NCBI GenBank assembly: GCA_022562375.1
Contig: JADFPK010000140.1
Span: 1-5,414 of the forward strand
Direction of reading: 5' to 3'
DNA length: 5,414 nt
From: Pseudomonadota bacterium
Lineage (GTDB): Bacteria > Pseudomonadota > Alphaproteobacteria > SMXQ01
Part shown: piece after piece, positions 5,373 through 5,414 of the stretch
How positions within the stretch are numbered: the first letter of the stretch is position 1
Layout: each line of letters starts with the position of its first letter
Translations under genes and position numbers: made by a program
Notes under the pieces: model-generated
What the model was told of the DNA's origin: nothing
The model's input: the letters and a program-made list of their open reading frames with translations, nothing else
Databases searched by the model: none

Positions 5373-5414
5373 CGCGCACAATTTCGCCGCCTCGGCCGGG
5401 CATCCTGGCATCGC

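Noticed and set aside
5068..5403. Minus-strand 111-codon frame opposite the 48-aa gene
   Set aside because: Its composition (Arg, Pro, Val, Ala) is what a mirror of GC-rich coding DNA gives, with no recognisable family. The plus-strand hydrophobic anchor is more coherent.

Overview
The window looks like a chromosomal stretch from a high-GC alphaproteobacterium, possibly of the Rhodospirillales type. The evidence is strong G/C third-position bias in most genes, an alphaproteobacterial-style cold shock protein and myo-inositol catabolism genes. This placement is inferred from the sequence alone.

Layout. (1) Positions 1-2469, plus strand: the 3' part of iolD, then complete iolE, separated by one base. 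These are two consecutive enzymes of myo-inositol breakdown. IolE dehydrates 2-keto-myo-inositol to the trihydroxycyclohexane-dione, and IolD opens that ring to 5-deoxy-glucuronate. (2) Positions 2470-3630: a repeat-rich, accessory-looking segment. Two copies of a palindromic repeat (core GGAATTAAG...CTTAATTCC around GGTGACACC) bracket a visibly AT-richer gene that resembles an SGNH/GDSL hydrolase but has lost its usual N-terminal region. The first repeat copy carries a second repeat family (CACAGAG heptamers) nested in its loop. A roughly 30-bp relic of a second iolE-like sequence abuts the second repeat copy. (3) Positions 3631-4459: high-GC sequence again, with two minus-strand genes. One is a 78-aa Lys/Ala/Glu-rich helical protein of unknown function and the other is a 69-aa CspA-family cold shock protein. 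(4) Positions 4460-5414: mostly non-coding, with two small divergent single-pass membrane protein candidates (49 aa on minus, 48 aa on plus). The plus-strand one has a sigma70-like promoter placed so that its transcript would be leaderless.

How it fits together: iolD-iolE is a normal metabolic operon fragment. No other inositol gene follows iolE here; the operon runs straight into the repeat-bounded segment. That segment is best read as a rearrangement or insertion patch made of repeat units, a truncated foreign-looking gene and an iolE scrap. I found no complete transposase, CRISPR array, rRNA or tRNA. I do not see an unmistakable new defence or mobile system. The most distinctive signals are the repeat-in-repeat structure, the iolE relic and the leaderless small membrane protein candidate.
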